Assembly: GCA_902516825.1 (NCBI GenBank)
Contig: CABXZZ010000004.1
Location: forward strand, 1 to 55,003
Reading direction: 5' to 3'
From: an uncultured SAR116 cluster alpha proteobacterium
GTDB lineage: Bacteria > Pseudomonadota > Alphaproteobacteria > Puniceispirillales > Puniceispirillaceae
Length of the DNA stretch: 55,003 nucleotides
Shown here piece after piece: positions 25,872-35,154 of this stretch. Each line of letters opens with the position of its first letter. Positions within the stretch are counted from its first letter, which is position 1. The notes beneath the pieces are model-generated. The model made no database searches and was not told where the DNA came from. It saw only the letters and a list, made by a program, of their open reading frames with translations. Both the position numbers and the translations under genes were made by a program.

Positions 25872-27011
25872 TCACGGCGCTAACCGTTTTGATGCTGCAA
25901 ATATAATAGCTGTTAACAGCATTAATATTACAAAAACAGCGGACACAGATGTGTATTCGGCAACAAGGCCTAATACTGGCGGGCCAAGTAGAAAACCACT
26001 ATATCCAAGAGTAGAAACGCTTGCAATTGCTGCCCCTGGCGACACTGTGGGTTCCTCAGCTGCTCTGCTAAAACAAACAGGTATTAAGATAGCATAACCC
26101 GAGCCCATGAGGGCAAGTCCACATAGTATAAATGGATAATAACCAGATGACAACACAAGGACTGCGCCAAAAAAAGCAGTGAGAGCGGATACTCTCCCTG
26201 TTGATACCTTGCCTAATAATGCGATTATTCTATCGCCCATCAGGCGAAATATCACCATCGCTATCGAGAATATAGCAAATCCAAGGGCGGCATCTGCCTG
26301 ACTTGCTTGGGTTACCAGCACTAAATACAAGGCGCTCCAATCTGCAACGCCGCCTTCTCCAAGAGAAGAGCAAAAGGCAATAAGGCCAACAGCTATCAGT
26401 GATTTTCTTGGGATTGCAAATTGGCTAAAAAATGCTTCTGACTGTTTAATCTCTGAGCGCCACCCACTAATTAAAATAAGCCCTAATATGGGAATTAAGA
26501 AAAATGCTCCCAGATAGAAATTTCCCTGAATAGACATTGCTTTTGAAGCAGCGCTAAATCCTAAAATGGCGCCGATACCAGCTCCAAGACTAAACATTGC
26601 ATGGAAGGATGACAAAATTTGTTTCTCATATCGCTTTTGAACTTCACTTGCCCAAACATTCATGGCGATATCAAGCCCGCCATTAAACATCCCGAATAAA
26701 AACAGGAACACCCCAAAAAATATTATATTACTGGCTAACGGCAAACATACAAAAACAGTCAGGCAGGAAAAAGACAGTATCTTGGATATAGTAACCGCGC
26801 CAAATCTGTCTGAGAGATACCCAGAACACGGAAATGAGAGAATAGCCCCAAATGCCAGAATAAATAAAAACCCACCTAATGCTGCAGGGCTCAACTCAAA
26901 TCGAATAACAAAAGCAGGTATTCGAGATGCCCATATTCCAAAAGTGCTTCCACTTAAAATGAAAGCACTCGCAACCACCACCCAGTCTTTGGAAAATCTA
27001 GATTTAGTCAT
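25872..27011 (-). CDS. MFS transporter (FucP/YbjJ-like)
   Basis: The 379-aa protein has about twelve membrane segments. Its start SGSTFGIWASRIPAFVIRFELSP and GYLSDRFGAVTI loop resemble the YbjJ-like MFS group, and MNVWASEVQKRYEK is a further family mark. The substrate is unknown. It is the last gene of the leftward sugar operon, starting 7 nt after the beta-glucosidase stop, so it may export or import a sugar or its product. Confidence 0.78.
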   Translation of the reverse strand: MTKSRFSKDWVVVASAFILSGSTFGIWASRIPAFVIRFELSPAALGGFLFILAFGAILSFPCSGYLSDRFGAVTISKILSFSCLTVFVCLPLASNIIFFGVFLFLFGMFNGGLDIAMNVWASEVQKRYEKQILSSFHAMFSLGAGIGAILGFSAASKAMSIQGNFYLGAFFLIPILGLILISGWRSEIKQSEAFFSQFAIPRKSLIAVGLIAFCSSLGEGGVADWSALYLVLVTQASQADAALGFAIFSIAMVIFRLMGDRIIALLGKVSTGRVSALTAFFGAVLVLSSGYYPFILCGLALMGSGYAILIPVCFSRAAEEPTVSPGAAIASVSTLGYSGFLLGPPVLGLVAEYTSVSAVFVILMLLTAIIFAASKRLAP

Positions 27012-27018
27012 CTAAGTG

Positions 27019-28359
27019 TTACGGTCGATTAGTAAGGGCATTTTGCCAAGCAAAATAACTAGATTTGGGTGTTCTTATCTGGGTGCTAAAATCAACATGA
27101 ACAATACCAAATCGCTTGGCATATCCAAACGCCCATTCATAATTATCCAGAAGAGACCATGCAAAATAACCTGCAAGACGAACCCCTTGCACTTTTAAAT
27201 CAGCGATCCGTTCAAGATGGCTATTGAAATAATCAATTCTGTCCAAATCCTGAAGATTTCCTTGCCGAATATCATCAGCTGCAGCCATTCCATTTTCAGT
27301 TATATAATGAGGCAAATCAGGTGCGTAATTTGTTGTACGTCTGATAAAATGTGTTAGCCCCTCTGGTGCTATCTCCCAACCCATATCTGTCTTGGGTAAA
27401 CTGCCTCTTACGCATTTAAATCCAATATTAGGCTCTGATTTATCTGGTTTTATCAAAGAACGCGTATAATAATTAGTGCCCACCCAATCAAGAGGCTCCT
27501 TAATTATCGCCATATCATCAATATAGTTATCTGGCATATGACCTTCAAATAAGGTTAATACCTCTTCAGGATATGTCCCGTTAAAAATAGAATCATCAAA
27601 CCATCGATTATAAATACCATCAAATAGATATGTTAAATTTGCAGCTTCTTCTGTTTCATCAAATGGAAGTGCATATTCTTTATTTAAAGCACAACCTAGA
27701 TATTTATGATTATGAGAGCGCATAACCTGAATAGAAAGACCATGTGCTAATTGTACATTATGCATTGCTTTGGCAGTAGCAGTAATAGATTGAAGACCTG
27801 GCGCGTGATGGCCCCAATAATAGCTTAGCCAGGATACACACCAAGGCTCATTAATAGGGGCAACCGAAAAAAGCCTATCACCAAAATGTTTCATTACTAA
27901 ATCAGTATAATCTGCAAAGTAATTTGCGGTATCGCGCATCTGCCATCCACCTTTTTGGGCGTACCTAACTGGCAGATCCCAGTGATATAAAGTAGCAAAC
28001 GGTTCAATATTTCTCTCTAGCATTTTATCAATTAATTTATCGTAAAAAGCTATTCCATCCGGATTTATTGTCTTTGAATCGTTAGGTAAAAGCCTTGGCC
28101 ATGAAAACGAAAAACGATATGCTTGAAAGCCTGCATCACGTACCAAATCCAAATCAGTTTCCCAGAGATGATAATGGTTGCACGCTATAGAACCGTCATC
28201 ATTATTAAAAACGCTCCCAGAACGCTTTGCAAATTCATCCCAATGCGACAAACCGCAATTTCCAAAATCAGAACCTTCTATTTGATATGAGGACGTCGCA
28301 ACACCAAACAAAAATTCTTTGGGTAATCTTTTAATATGTGTATCAAGTGATAAGGACAT
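27019..28359 (-). CDS. GH1 beta-glucosidase
   Basis: The 446-aa enzyme has the complete GH1 set: the N-terminal FLFGVATSSYQIEG signature, acid/base Glu about 171 in PINEPW, and nucleophile Glu about 355 in YITENGM. Length matches bacterial beta-glucosidases. No signal peptide is seen, so it works in the cytoplasm on imported beta-glucosides or phosphate-free disaccharides. It sits 8 nt after the ABC ATPase gene. A beta-specific enzyme next to an alpha-glucosidase suggests that the importer accepts both linkages, though this is inference. Confidence 0.93.
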   Translation of the reverse strand: MSLSLDTHIKRLPKEFLFGVATSSYQIEGSDFGNCGLSHWDEFAKRSGSVFNNDDGSIACNHYHLWETDLDLVRDAGFQAYRFSFSWPRLLPNDSKTINPDGIAFYDKLIDKMLERNIEPFATLYHWDLPVRYAQKGGWQMRDTANYFADYTDLVMKHFGDRLFSVAPINEPWCVSWLSYYWGHHAPGLQSITATAKAMHNVQLAHGLSIQVMRSHNHKYLGCALNKEYALPFDETEEAANLTYLFDGIYNRWFDDSIFNGTYPEEVLTLFEGHMPDNYIDDMAIIKEPLDWVGTNYYTRSLIKPDKSEPNIGFKCVRGSLPKTDMGWEIAPEGLTHFIRRTTNYAPDLPHYITENGMAAADDIRQGNLQDLDRIDYFNSHLERIADLKVQGVRLAGYFAWSLLDNYEWAFGYAKRFGIVHVDFSTQIRTPKSSYFAWQNALTNRP

Positions 28360-28367
28360 ACTCTTTC

Positions 28368-29432
28368 TTAACTAAAAAGGTGAGCTTTAGATACATCAAA
28401 ACTAAAACTGATTTCCTGACCCACTGATAGTTCAGGTGTATGAGGGGTAGCAAATCGAAATGGTATATTTTCCTTTATAGTAATAAGTTCCACTATTGTT
28501 TCTATTCCTAATTTCTCAACAAGTGTAATCTTGCCTTTTAAGATGCCCTTTGAGTCGATTTGGAGATGTTGTGGCCTAATTCCAAGACGACCACCTGCTA
28601 ATTTATCTTTATGAGAAGAAACCAGTTTTATTTTCTTAAGCTCTAGACTGTCTGTCTTGAAATCAGCATGACCTAAGTCTTTGCTAATATTAGATATGGT
28701 ACCATCAAAAAAATTCATTTTTGGCGACCCCAGAAAGCCTGCCACAAATTCATTAGCTGGAAAATTAAATAACTCCATGGGAGTGCCAACTTGCATAACC
28801 TCTCCATCTTTTAAAACGACTATCTTATCTGCGAGTGTCATTGCCTCCACTTGGTCGTGAGTTACATAGATGGTAGTTACGCCAAGTTGGTTATGAAGTT
28901 TTGCTATCTCTACCCTTGTATCGTGTCTCAGTGCGGCATCTAAATTAGACAAAGGCTCATCGAACAAAAATACCTCTGGGTTACGAACTATGGCTCTGCC
29001 GATGGCAACACGTTGACGCTGGCCACCTGACAAGGCTGCTGGTCTACGCTCCAAAAGATGCTCCATTTGCAAAATCCTTGCAGCAGAGTCAACACGGTCT
29101 TTGATCTCAGATTTTGTCATTCCCTGGAGATTTAGGGAAAATGCCATATTGTTATAAACCGTCATATGCGGATAGAGCGCATATGATTGAAACACCATGG
29201 CAATTCCGCGTTTTGAAGGAGGCAAATCTTTAACTGATTTATTTGCTATAACTATCTCACCACCTGAAAGTGTTTCTAGACCCGCAATTAGACGTAACAG
29301 AGTAGATTTACCACACCCTGATGGGCCAACAAATACAACAAACTCACCTTTTTCGATCTCCAAGTCGATATCATGTATAACCTCTGTTTTTCCAAAGGAT
29401 TTATTTACATTTCTAAGCTCAACTTGAATCAT
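28368..29432 (-). CDS. aglK: sugar ABC transporter ATP-binding protein (MalK/UgpC/AglK family)
   Basis: The 354-aa ATPase has Walker A GPSGCGKST (about residues 36-44), the signature LSGGQRQR, Walker B VFLFDEPLSNLDAALR and the switch His in YVTHDQVEAMTLAD. A C-terminal TOBE domain from about 240 includes LGIRPQHLQI. It drives the importer formed by the two permeases upstream. It begins one base after the alpha-glucosidase stop, so the two genes are tightly coupled. Confidence 0.92.
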   Translation of the reverse strand: MIQVELRNVNKSFGKTEVIHDIDLEIEKGEFVVFVGPSGCGKSTLLRLIAGLETLSGGEIVIANKSVKDLPPSKRGIAMVFQSYALYPHMTVYNNMAFSLNLQGMTKSEIKDRVDSAARILQMEHLLERRPAALSGGQRQRVAIGRAIVRNPEVFLFDEPLSNLDAALRHDTRVEIAKLHNQLGVTTIYVTHDQVEAMTLADKIVVLKDGEVMQVGTPMELFNFPANEFVAGFLGSPKMNFFDGTISNISKDLGHADFKTDSLELKKIKLVSSHKDKLAGGRLGIRPQHLQIDSKGILKGKITLVEKLGIETIVELITIKENIPFRFATPHTPELSVGQEISFSFDVSKAHLFS

Positions 29433-30983
29433 CTAAATCTCCTCAAATGAAGCTGTTAGTGTGTCAAAATCAAAACAACAATGCAAAATTTGTTTATCAG
29501 AAATACGGTCAAAAGTAATTTGCCTTTGGCTTCCCGACAGCTTGGTCATATTATTTGCATCCATAAATGCTGGTTGTTTTTTACGCCAAGCAAGAAAACG
29601 AGAAAAAGAATTATATACAGAGGCTTCTTTTTTAACCTCACCCAATGCATCCCGTTTATAGTGCTGTTTTCCTATTGGTAACCACGTTTGATTAGCATCA
29701 GAAAAACCACCATTTGGAGCCTTTGAATCCCATACCATAGGGGTTCGGCATGTATCACGGCCTGGAAATGTATAGGCAAATTCAATTCCCCATGGGTCTT
29801 GCATTTTTTCAACAGGAATGTCAGTTACATCTTCAAATGCAAGCTCCTCACCCTGATAAATACATGCAGAACCGATTAAGCAACTTACTAATTTTAGGAG
29901 TAATAATTGTAAATTTTCGCTATCCTCATTCTTCAAATTCAATGGGAAAATCTGGCGAGAGACTGAGCGAGGTACATCATGGTTTGAAAATGCAAAACAG
30001 AGTTTCCCAGTGTCGTTGAATGTTTCTACAGCATTATCTATCACTTCCTTCATCTCTTCGATTGTAAGGCCATCCCATTCCAGCAAGTCAAAATTATACG
30101 TGGCATGTAATCTACCAGTCTGAGTAAAAGTTTTGCTCACCTTCATCGCATTATCGTTATCACCGTCAACTTCTCCCATAAGAAAACGGTCGTCATAACT
30201 ATCAGAGACTTGTCTCATTCGTGAACAAAACGCTTGTATTGATGGCTGATTAAGTTGTGAATAATCATGTAATTGCCGAAAGAACGGTTGCTGATCCAAT
30301 GGCAGAGGGCCAGGAGAAAATTCTGGGTTAGGTAAATTATTTTTGAAGGGCGGTTCATCTGCATTAATAGTATGGACGGCATCTAGTCTAAAGCCATCTA
30401 CCCCAAATTCGAACCAGAAACGTGCGATTTCCTCAAAATAATCAAGAACTTCTGGATTACTGAAATTGAAATTTGGCTGGGAAGCTAAAAAATTATGTAA
30501 GTAATATTGCTGTCGGCGAGGTTCCCAACTCCACGCATTCCCTCCAAAAAATGAAAGCCAATTTGTTGGTGCTGTCCCATCCGGCATAGCGTCTAACCAG
30601 TGGTACCAGTCAGCTTTTGAATTATCTTTTGACAGTCTGCTCTCTTCAAAATAAGGATGTTGGTCAGAGCAATGAGCCGCAACAATATCTAACATTACTT
30701 TTAACTCTAAAGCATGCGCCTTAGATATAAGCCTCTCTAAGTCTTTCAAGTCTCCGTATTCGGGTGCAATGTTAAAATAATCCGATACATCATATCCAAA
30801 ATCTTTCTGAGGTGATTTGAAGAAAGGGCTAATCCAGATAGCATCTACGCCGAGATTTGAAATGTAATCAAGCCGAGAGGTAATGCCCTGCAAATCTCCA
30901 ATACCATCTGCGTTCGAATCCTGGAAGGAGCGAGGATAAATCTGATAGATTATAGCTGTTTCCCACCATTTGAGGTTAGACAT
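29433..30983 (-). CDS. aglA: GH13 alpha-glucosidase
   Basis: The 516-aa enzyme has the GH13 oligo-1,6/alpha-glucosidase layout. It has IYQIYPRSFQDSNADGIGDL at the start, nucleophile Asp about 201 in GFRLDAV, acid/base Glu about 271 in LMGEVDGD, and transition-state Asp about 336 in FSNHDVPR. It hydrolyses alpha-linked disaccharides such as sucrose, trehalose or maltose; specificity is not readable. No signal peptide is seen, so it acts in the cytoplasm. GGAGG precedes the ATG at 30983, and it lies 3 nt after the permease gene. Confidence 0.93.
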   Translation of the reverse strand: MSNLKWWETAIIYQIYPRSFQDSNADGIGDLQGITSRLDYISNLGVDAIWISPFFKSPQKDFGYDVSDYFNIAPEYGDLKDLERLISKAHALELKVMLDIVAAHCSDQHPYFEESRLSKDNSKADWYHWLDAMPDGTAPTNWLSFFGGNAWSWEPRRQQYYLHNFLASQPNFNFSNPEVLDYFEEIARFWFEFGVDGFRLDAVHTINADEPPFKNNLPNPEFSPGPLPLDQQPFFRQLHDYSQLNQPSIQAFCSRMRQVSDSYDDRFLMGEVDGDNDNAMKVSKTFTQTGRLHATYNFDLLEWDGLTIEEMKEVIDNAVETFNDTGKLCFAFSNHDVPRSVSRQIFPLNLKNEDSENLQLLLLKLVSCLIGSACIYQGEELAFEDVTDIPVEKMQDPWGIEFAYTFPGRDTCRTPMVWDSKAPNGGFSDANQTWLPIGKQHYKRDALGEVKKEASVYNSFSRFLAWRKKQPAFMDANNMTKLSGSQRQITFDRISDKQILHCCFDFDTLTASFEEI

Positions 30984-30986
30984 AAA

Positions 30987-32213
30987 TTAACCTCCTTTAA
31001 CTGAACCCGCAAGCAACCCGCGAATAAAATATCTCTGCATAGCAAGAAATACAATTACAGGGATAATCATTGAAATAACAGCTGAAGCATTTAATAAATG
31101 TAGTTTGTCGCCAAATGTACCTAATTGTTGTTCTAGTAAAATCGGAAACACACGTTCAACTGAGTTGCTAGGTCCGATATATAAGGCAACGAGCAGATCA
31201 TTCCAAATCCATAAAAATTGGAAGATAGCAAATGAAGCTAACGCGGGTACGGATAGAGGTAAGATAATCCTCAAAAAAATTTGCATGTGTGAGGCACCGT
31301 CTATTCTTGCGCTTTCTAAAAGTTCTTTTGGGAGTCCAACGATGTAATTTCGTAGAAGATAAATGGCAAGAGGTTGAGCAAATGCGGTATGTGTAATCCA
31401 AAGCCCTGCAAATGATTTAGATGGGACAGCACAACTGTCTGTGGCTTCGCAATCGGTCAGTAACTCTTGAAGCGCCATCATCCAAGAGGCTATTCCGTTA
31501 AACCCTTGTAGGATAGGCAGGAATGCAAGCTGCGTTGGCACAATCATCAATGTTACAACCCCAATAAATATCCAGTCTCTTCCAGGGAACCTCATCCATG
31601 CAAATGCATATGCGGCAAAAGCAGCAATGGTAATGGGAATAATAGTTGCAGGTATCGTTACAATGAATGAAGAAATCAAAGCGTTGGGTACATTTTCATT
31701 ATCAATCAGCACTTCCACATAAGCCTCTGGCGCAAACACTGGATCCTGATTGATAAACACATCTAATTTTTTTGGTTTTAATTTGGATCCTTCTGGAAAG
31801 GTCCATATGAAATCTCCATTCGTCTCAAAAATAAAATCACCACCACGAACCTCCATAATCTCACCAACAGGTACAAGTTTTTTTAATAAAATAGTTTTAT
31901 CTGGATTGTTAGGATCTGGCACACGCCCCTTAAACATGATAGATTCAACAGTTCCTGAAACAGGAAACCATTCTTTTTGCTCATTAATTCTCTTAAAGAT
32001 ATTTCCTCTAAGCTGGTCTGATTTTACCTCGTCAGTCTTATCGTGTGTACTAAAGCGATGTCCTAAAATGGTAGGAGTAAATGACGTCCAGAAACCAGAG
32101 GTTTTTGTTGCCATCTCAGAACGCAGTGAAGTTGCTACAAGAGCAATAAATGGAACCACCCAGATGATAACTATTAGGGCTAGCACTACATTGCTTAAAG
32201 TACGATTTATCAT
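30987..32213 (-). CDS. aglG: sugar ABC transporter permease (AglG-like)
   Basis: This permease of 408 residues has an N-terminal membrane segment (about 8-30), then a long hydrophilic loop of about 145 residues (32-178). The usual five-segment MalG-type core follows, with the EAA motif ELLESARIDGASHMQIFLRIILP near 305. The loop carries a beta-rich insert and would face the periplasm. The loop makes it much longer than MalG (about 300 aa), although AglG proteins are generally extended here. It pairs with the AglF-like permease 13 nt upstream. Confidence 0.87.
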   Translation of the reverse strand: MINRTLSNVVLALIVIIWVVPFIALVATSLRSEMATKTSGFWTSFTPTILGHRFSTHDKTDEVKSDQLRGNIFKRINEQKEWFPVSGTVESIMFKGRVPDPNNPDKTILLKKLVPVGEIMEVRGGDFIFETNGDFIWTFPEGSKLKPKKLDVFINQDPVFAPEAYVEVLIDNENVPNALISSFIVTIPATIIPITIAAFAAYAFAWMRFPGRDWIFIGVVTLMIVPTQLAFLPILQGFNGIASWMMALQELLTDCEATDSCAVPSKSFAGLWITHTAFAQPLAIYLLRNYIVGLPKELLESARIDGASHMQIFLRIILPLSVPALASFAIFQFLWIWNDLLVALYIGPSNSVERVFPILLEQQLGTFGDKLHLLNASAVISMIIPVIVFLAMQRYFIRGLLAGSVKGG

Positions 32214-32226
32214 TCCATTAAGCCCT

Positions 32227-33480
32227 TCAATTCCCCAATTCTTTTTGTTCTTTTCTAAGCCGCAAAGCGTTAAATATCATGTGAGGAATAACAGTAATCA
32301 TCAACATAATTGCAATTGCAGCAAACAGATTGTCAACTGCGTCGCCGCCTATTGACCATGTATTTTTTGCCGCTTCCATCATAGTAGCAAGCAATAATTT
32401 ATCATCATCATTGGCTGACAAAGCATAGGGTATATCAAATACTTTCAGAACTTCTGTGACCATATACGTCCAAACTACAACGACAGTAGAATATATCTGA
32501 GGAAGTTTTATCCTGAAAAATAATTGCCAGGGATTTGCACCATCGATAATAGCTGCTTCGACTGTTTCTTTTGGGACTCCTCGCAAAGCTGCGGAGAAAA
32601 TAACCATAGCGAAACCCGTTTTAATCCAGACCATAATCCACATTAGGAAAAAATTTCCCCAAAATTTTAAATTATATAACGGCTCATTGTAAGAAGGAGA
32701 ATGCCCTAACATAGATTTTAATAACCCCGTTTGATAAGAGGGGGTAAAGCCATTAATCACCTGTTGTTCTTCAATTCCGCCTCCAGCAAAAATATTTCGC
32801 CAAATGACAGCAGCACCAACAAAAGAGATAGCCATAGGCACGAAAATAAATGTCTTTGCAACTACTCCCCATCTCAATGAATCGGCAAGTACAGCAACTG
32901 CTAAACCAAAAATAATACAAAAAGTAGGCACTAGAATTAGCCACATTAAACTATTTCTCATAGCAAATCTAAATTGAACGTAACCCAGCGCTTTTGGATC
33001 CCATAAAAATGAGTAATTATTTGTTGTTAAGGTTCCATTTGCCTCCCGAAATGAAATTCCCAATGTCATAAATGCAGGCACGACTAGAAATAATGTGAGT
33101 AAAACGAGAGCTGGACCGACAAAGATCCAAGGCTGAATTGCTTCAACAATAGTAGACTGCCGCCCAATTGATTCTTTCTCCCGTGCACGCGCTAAACCAC
33201 CATTAAGCCAATTTGTAATCCAAAAATATAAACAAGAAATGCCAACAGCAATTACTACAGAACGAATAGCAAAACTAATTTTAGCAAATCTTAATTCAGC
33301 TTCAATCGGCGCTAATGACCATCCTCTGGTTTCACGAAGCAATAGGCCTAAATTAGAAAAAACCTCATCCAACGGTGCTGAAAGTGAATATGCAAATATC
33401 GCCGTAATAGGTAACACACAGATAATCGTCAATAAAATCGCCAGCCCGTTGCTAGTAATTATGTTCATGATAGGTCGCAT
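32227..33480 (-). CDS. aglF: sugar ABC transporter permease (AglF-like)
   Basis: The 417-aa protein is a MalF-type inner-membrane permease. Two extra N-terminal membrane segments (about 10-33 and 70-90) precede the canonical core, which starts near AIQPWIFVGPALVLL. The EAA loop ETVEAAIIDGANPWQLFFRIKLP lies near 320. It forms the channel with AglG. The gene begins after the hairpin that separates it from the binding-protein gene, so its expression is probably lower than that of the binding protein. Confidence 0.87.
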   Translation of the reverse strand: MRPIMNIITSNGLAILLTIICVLPITAIFAYSLSAPLDEVFSNLGLLLRETRGWSLAPIEAELRFAKISFAIRSVVIAVGISCLYFWITNWLNGGLARAREKESIGRQSTIVEAIQPWIFVGPALVLLTLFLVVPAFMTLGISFREANGTLTTNNYSFLWDPKALGYVQFRFAMRNSLMWLILVPTFCIIFGLAVAVLADSLRWGVVAKTFIFVPMAISFVGAAVIWRNIFAGGGIEEQQVINGFTPSYQTGLLKSMLGHSPSYNEPLYNLKFWGNFFLMWIMVWIKTGFAMVIFSAALRGVPKETVEAAIIDGANPWQLFFRIKLPQIYSTVVVVWTYMVTEVLKVFDIPYALSANDDDKLLLATMMEAAKNTWSIGGDAVDNLFAAIAIMLMITVIPHMIFNALRLRKEQKELGN

Positions 33481-33505
33481 CTGAGATTTACCTTATCCTT
33501 AAAAG

Positions 33506-33539
33506 GTTCAGAGCACGGAAACAAACCCGTGCTCTGAAC
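33506..33539 (-). terminator. strong intercistronic hairpin between aglE and aglF
   Basis: GTTCAGAGCACGG (33506-33518) and CCGTGCTCTGAAC (33527-33539) form a perfect 13-bp stem with an 8-nt loop. On the coding (minus) strand it is followed by CTTTTAAGG, a short T-run. It lies 22 nt after the binding-protein stop and 25 nt before the permease start. Hairpins at this place in ABC operons commonly cause partial termination or protect the upstream mRNA, so that the binding protein is made in excess. Confidence 0.8.
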
Positions 33540-33561
33540 TCACAACATTTAGACATGAAGA

Positions 33562-34896
33562 CTACTTAATCGCATCCCAGGCCGCTTGAATGTTATCAGC
33601 AGTTGTTCTTGCATCTTGACCATTTGCAAATGCAGTCATCTCACTCCAAAATGCACCTGCGCCAATTGCACCTGGCATTAAGTCAGACGCATCAAAACGA
33701 AAAGTTGTGGCATTAACTAAAATTTCCCCTTGTTTCCGCAGCAGCGGTGTCGCATAAGCATCTAAATTAGCTCCTTTATGCGCTGTGAGTAACACCCCTT
33801 GTTGCATCCAGGCCTCATGCGCTGAAGCTTCCTTTAAAAAATTGAAAAATGCACGAGTTGCCGGTGAGTCTTTCGTCATTGTGTAAAGTGTGCCAGCTCC
33901 AAGAACAGGATTACCTAAATCTTCGGAAGAAAAAGGTGGAAAATAAAAGGCATCAGCTTCACCGTCTGCAACTTCTTGTCCTTTATTAGGGAAGAAACCC
34001 GAGATAAAAGATGCTTGACGGTGCATCATACAACTTGGTGGAGTGGTGAAGAGACCTTTTGGCGCGTCACCAAATGAAGTTGTTGCAACAGAAGAAGCGC
34101 CGCCTGCGACATAATCATCATTTCTGGAGAACTGTCCAAAAATGTTCATTGCATTTATTACCTCTGGGCTATTAAATGGCAACTCATTTGAGACCCACTG
34201 GTCATATTTTGCAGGGGATGCGGTGCGAAGCATTATGTCTTCCATCCAGTCTGTTGCTGTCCAGCCAGTTGCGTTTCCAGATTCGATGCCAATACACCAT
34301 GGGGTATTTCCATCTTCAACCATCTGGTCCGAGAGCTCTATTAGCTCTTCCATTGTTGCTGGAACTTCATAGCCATTATCTTCAAATTGCTCTGGTGAAT
34401 ACCAAACTAGTGACTTAAGGTCCATTTTATATGCAAAACCATAGAAAGCCTCTTTACCATTTGCATCAGCGTAAGTTCCAAGGTCTACCCATGAGGATCC
34501 AGCGCCATAATTGTCTTTCATCCAGTCCGCCATATCATCACCTAGCGGCACTAAATGGCCTTCTTTTGCCATATCAGCTGCCAATCCAGGCTGCGGGAAA
34601 ATAGCAATATTTGGTGCATTATTAGAACGCAAATCGGCAACAACTAATGCCGCAAAGTCACGAGAGCCAGAATATTGAACAGTTGCACCAGTTGCTTTTT
34701 CAAAGCAGCTTACTGTAGCTTCGAGCATTTCCTGGTCTGTTCCTAGCATAGAACCTTGCATGGTGATAACTTCACCGGGAAAACTTCCCAAATCACCTAA
34801 TTTCGATGGCGTATCGCAAACATCTGCAAATGCGGAGCCTGCGAGCAGAATTGATGCAAAACCAGCAGCACCAATTAAATTACGTTTGTAAGTCAT
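33562..34896 (-). CDS. aglE: alpha-glucoside ABC transporter substrate-binding protein (AglE-like)
   Basis: The 444-aa protein has a signal peptide (MTYKRNLIGAAGFASILLAG, cleavage near AFA-D). Its two-lobe type 1 sugar-binding fold includes DLRSNNAPNIAIFPQPGLAADMAKEGHL near residue 90-118 and PWCIGIESGNATGWTATDWMED near 195. It binds sugar in the periplasm for the AglFGK importer. A strong AGGAGG precedes ATG 34896. It is the first gene of the seven-gene operon. No LacI- or other regulator gene is next to it. Confidence 0.92.
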   Translation of the reverse strand: MTYKRNLIGAAGFASILLAGSAFADVCDTPSKLGDLGSFPGEVITMQGSMLGTDQEMLEATVSCFEKATGATVQYSGSRDFAALVVADLRSNNAPNIAIFPQPGLAADMAKEGHLVPLGDDMADWMKDNYGAGSSWVDLGTYADANGKEAFYGFAYKMDLKSLVWYSPEQFEDNGYEVPATMEELIELSDQMVEDGNTPWCIGIESGNATGWTATDWMEDIMLRTASPAKYDQWVSNELPFNSPEVINAMNIFGQFSRNDDYVAGGASSVATTSFGDAPKGLFTTPPSCMMHRQASFISGFFPNKGQEVADGEADAFYFPPFSSEDLGNPVLGAGTLYTMTKDSPATRAFFNFLKEASAHEAWMQQGVLLTAHKGANLDAYATPLLRKQGEILVNATTFRFDASDLMPGAIGAGAFWSEMTAFANGQDARTTADNIQAAWDAIK

Positions 34897-35154
34897 TTAT
34901 TTCCTCCTAAAAATTTTTGACCCGTATAAGGACCAAAACTTTACATTCCAATCCCCTAATTGACCGAAACCATATACATATTTCAAAAGAATGTACAAGG
35001 AACTAATCACTGTATTTCAGCGAAGCGCGTTTGGTCGTTTTCTACCATCGTTTAGTTGGCCTTTGCCATTTTTCAAAAAGCTACTATTTTACAGAGAATT
35101 AAAGATGTTTCTCGATTGAATTCTTCTAAGCAACGAATCAATTTTATAAAAAAA

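Noticed and set aside
30911-30925. Second T-loop-like GTTCGAATCC
   Set aside because: It is inside the alpha-glucosidase coding sequence with no acceptor or anticodon stems.
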